A model generated the notes under the pieces. The model worked only from the letters and a program-made list of their open reading frames with translations, had not been told where the DNA came from and did no database searches. The translations under genes were made by a program, and so were the position numbers. Below, piece after piece: positions 6,526 through 7,925 of a stretch of 7,925 bases of DNA. The stretch covers positions 1 to 7,925 of the forward strand of contig JABDKS010000515.1 of the NCBI GenBank assembly GCA_013002105.1, given 5' to 3'. The stretch's first letter is position 1. Every line of letters begins with the position of its first letter. This stretch comes from Pirellulaceae bacterium. Its GTDB lineage: Bacteria; Planctomycetota; Planctomycetia; Pirellulales; Pirellulaceae.

Positions 6526-6601
6526 GAAAAAGGCGTCAGGTCTCAATAGCCGAAAGCGGCCCAAAGGGTGCCTCGCACTATTGAGACCCGACCCCTTTTT
6601 C
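6526..6601. repeat. Palindromic intergenic element with 24-bp near-perfect inverted arms
   Basis: The left arm 6526-6549 and right arm 6578-6601 are reverse complements over 24 bases with two mismatches (positions 6534 and 6538 of the left arm). Each arm carries GGTCTCAATAG at its inner end and GAAAAAGG at its outer end, read inward. The 28-bp centre holds smaller hairpins: GCCG-AAAG-CGGC (6549-6560) and GTGC-CTC-GCAC (6568-6578). The whole could fold into a branched cruciform or RNA structure. It resembles REP-like intergenic palindromes that I associate with planctomycete genomes and with REP-associated (IS200/IS605-type) transposases. No transposase is present here, so it would be a non-autonomous copy. 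Family assignment is from memory, not a search. Confidence 0.8.
6526..6601. terminator. Probable bidirectional terminator between sulfatase and ispG
   Basis: The long stem of the repeat ends in a five-base T-tract on both strands: TTTTT at 6596-6600 on plus, and AAAAA at 6527-6531, which reads TTTTT on minus. It lies 122 bp after the sulfatase stop and about 28 bp after the ispG stop, and no other terminator is visible for either convergent gene. The tracts fall inside the paired arms, so efficiency is uncertain. Confidence 0.55.
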
Positions 6602-6629
6602 GCCAAGTCTCGTCGCGCCGAAACAGTTT

Positions 6630-7766
6630 CTAACGCTTGGTCGCGATCAACGCATCGAGTTCCGATTTAAGCTTCGGCAAAATTTCGTCGTAGCCAAACG
6701 CCCCCAACGCTTCGGTGCCGCGTTTCAGATTGACTTTGGCAGGACCGCACCACAGACCTAAATCAGCATCGTCGGTTTCGCCGGGACCGTTCACGCGACA
6801 TCCCATTACGGCGATCGTGATCTCATAATCTTTGGCGTACTGAGTCATCTCCTTCACGCTGGCGGCCAAATCCACAAACGCTTCGTTCTCGACGCGTGAA
6901 CAACTCGGACAACTGATGATGTTCAGCGCCTTGTCGTTCAGCTTGACGACCGATCGGACGCGCCCGGAGTAAATGTCCTTAATGATTCCTTTGCCCGCGT
7001 CGATCTCCTCGGGTTTGCGCGGATTGGGCAGTGTCAACGAAACGCGAACGGTATCACCGATGCCGCGTCCAATCAGCTGTTCAAATGCGATCCGCGTTTT
7101 GATGATGCCATCGGGGGGCATTCCCGCTTCCGTCACGCCCAAGTGCAGCGGCACATCGGGGCGCCGCTCAGCGAACCGCTTATTGACCTCGACGACCTTT
7201 GCCGGATCGCTATCTTTGAGTGAGACGACGTAGCGATTGAATCCGAGGCTGTCGACGAATTCACAATGCTCCAGCGCACTTTCGAGCATGGGAGTGATCG
7301 AATCGGCCGGATCGTATTTTTCTTTCTTGGCCGGGTCGACGCTGCCGCAATTGACTCCAATGCGGATCGCGCAATCGTGCTCTTTGGCTTGGTCGACAAT
7401 GAACCGCACCTTGTCTTGCCAAGGCTTGTCTTTTTGATGGTGATACAAATGGCCCGGGTTGTATCGGATCTTGTCGACCGATGGTGCGACCAGTTCGGCC
7501 AAGCGGAAATTCTCTTGCAGATCCACGGCCAAATTGGCGGCAGTTTCCTTACGGATCTCGGCAAGTGCTTGGGCGTCTTTTTCGCTATCGACCGCGATGC
7601 GAACGACGCCGGCGCCGGCGGCGACCAGAGCGTTGGCCTGCTGCGCGGTGGCTTCGATATTCTGAGTCTTCGTCGCCGTCATACTTTGTACGGCGATCGG
7701 CTCATTATCTCCGACAGCGATCCGGCCAATTTGGACGCGTCGAGTCGGATTACGGTGAATGGTCAT
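6630..7766 (-). CDS. ispG: 4-hydroxy-3-methylbut-2-enyl diphosphate synthase (MEP pathway)
   Basis: IspG (GcpE) is a cytoplasmic 4Fe-4S enzyme that reductively converts 2-C-methyl-D-erythritol 2,4-cyclodiphosphate to HMBPP, the penultimate step of the MEP isoprenoid pathway. Electrons come from ferredoxin or flavodoxin. The 378-residue protein starts '[20 protein letters not shown]', has the TIM-barrel motifs '[14 protein letters not shown]' (55-68) and 'IRYNPGH' (100-106), then 'IRIGVNCGS' (134-142) and 'LHLGVTEAG' (207-215). The cluster domain supplies C286 and C289 in 'SCPSCSR', then C323 and E330 in '[10 protein letters not shown]', the expected 3Cys+1Glu ligand set. The length is that of the compact two-domain bacterial type; the large insert domain of plant and some bacterial forms is absent. 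The ATG at 7764-7766 starts right before conserved sequence, without a Shine-Dalgarno sequence. The gene upstream on the same strand ends 94 bp earlier, with a hairpin in between. Confidence 0.96.
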   Translation of the reverse strand: MTIHRNPTRRVQIGRIAVGDNEPIAVQSMTATKTQNIEATAQQANALVAAGAGVVRIAVDSEKDAQALAEIRKETAANLAVDLQENFRLAELVAPSVDKIRYNPGHLYHHQKDKPWQDKVRFIVDQAKEHDCAIRIGVNCGSVDPAKKEKYDPADSITPMLESALEHCEFVDSLGFNRYVVSLKDSDPAKVVEVNKRFAERRPDVPLHLGVTEAGMPPDGIIKTRIAFEQLIGRGIGDTVRVSLTLPNPRKPEEIDAGKGIIKDIYSGRVRSVVKLNDKALNIISCPSCSRVENEAFVDLAASVKEMTQYAKDYEITIAVMGCRVNGPGETDDADLGLWCGPAKVNLKRGTEALGAFGYDEILPKLKSELDALIATKR

Positions 7767-7796
7767 ATCTGCGTTACGTCAAGGAATAGGCCGTGA

Positions 7797-7832
7797 ACGG
7801 ATCTCGGCGGTACCAAACCAACCGAGATCCGT
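7797..7832. repeat. 11-bp perfect hairpin upstream of ispG
   Basis: ACGGATCTCGG (7797-7807) is the exact reverse complement of CCGAGATCCGT (7822-7832), with a 14-nt loop. On the minus strand it lies 28 nt after the stop of the upstream partial gene and 30 nt before the ispG start codon. No T-tract follows on either strand, so it is not a classic terminator. It may be an RNA-stability or attenuation structure, or an operator. Confidence 0.6.
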
Positions 7833-7860
7833 GTTCCTACGTAACAAGATAGCCGAAGGA

Positions 7861-7925
7861 TCAGCCTTCGAGCAGGGCAGCAGCCACTTGGGCGACGAAG
7901 GGAACGATGTCACGCTGCGCCCGCT
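7861..7925 (-). CDS. C-terminal end of an unidentified protein (5' part outside window)
   Basis: On the minus strand the last 20 codons of a reading frame enter from the right edge and stop at TGA (7863-7861). They encode RAQRDIVPFVAQVAAALLEG, which reads like an amphipathic C-terminal helix of a soluble protein. The other two minus-strand frames look less coding-like. It points the same way as ispG, so it may be the gene preceding ispG in a shared transcript. Twenty residues are too few to assign a family. Confidence 0.5.
   Translation of the reverse strand, partial: RAQRDIVPFVAQVAAALLEG

Larger units (their letters stand above)
6457..6616. repeat. 11-nt direct repeats AGTCTCGTCGC bracketing the intergenic element
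   Basis: AGTCTCGTCGC occurs at 6457-6467 and again at 6606-6616, 149 bp apart, on either side of the inverted-repeat element. Both copies follow CC(A). They could be a target-site duplication, part of a longer degenerate repeat, or chance. Confidence 0.45.

Noticed and set aside
6484..6601. A CRISPR array
   Set aside because: The repeated units are inverted or truncated, not regularly spaced direct repeats with unique spacers, and no cas gene is near.
7266..7796. A 176-codon plus-strand frame opposite the 5' part of ispG
   Set aside because: It is antisense to a well-supported ispG, and its protein has no family features.

Overview
The window looks like an ordinary chromosomal stretch from a planctomycete, most likely a Rhodopirellula-like member of the Pirellulaceae. 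The evidence is a secreted formylglycine-type sulfatase, a large membrane protein carrying the 'RFGIRE..LATAV' segment that I associate with planctomycete membrane proteins, moderate G+C content, mostly absent Shine-Dalgarno sequences, and a 'GGTCTCAATAG' inverted-repeat element between genes. This assignment rests on recognition, not on a search.

Layout, left to right. The 3' part of korA (1-695, +) is followed by korB (765-1775, +); these are the alpha and beta subunits of a 2-oxoacid (probably 2-oxoglutarate):ferredoxin oxidoreductase. cysK (1919-2860, +), an O-acetylserine sulfhydrylase, has its own good ribosome binding site and a clear rho-independent terminator (2939-2967). On the minus strand, 3036-4829 encodes an unrecognised 597-residue protein with a signal peptide, a propeller-like exported half and about eight membrane segments. 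A 138-bp divergent spacer with a bulged inverted repeat (4893-4950) separates it from a secreted iduronate-2-sulfatase-like sulfatase (4968-6404, +). The convergent spacer 6405-6629 is filled by a repeat element with near-perfect 24-bp arms that could terminate transcription from both sides. ispG (6630-7766, -), of the MEP isoprenoid pathway, follows. The window ends in the last 20 codons of another minus-strand gene (stop at 7861-7863), with an 11-bp-stem hairpin between it and ispG.

The genes do not form one pathway. KorAB is expected to make reduced ferredoxin, and IspG is a 4Fe-4S enzyme that consumes low-potential electrons, but they lie about 5 kb apart on opposite strands, so this is only a metabolic link. 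The sulfatase suggests degradation of sulfated polysaccharides. I see no CRISPR array, tRNA, rRNA, prophage, toxin-antitoxin or defence module. No gene-free stretch exceeds 300 bases. The most interesting material is non-coding: the 6484-6616 repeat region and the structured leader of the sulfatase gene. I do not see a convincing new multi-gene system.
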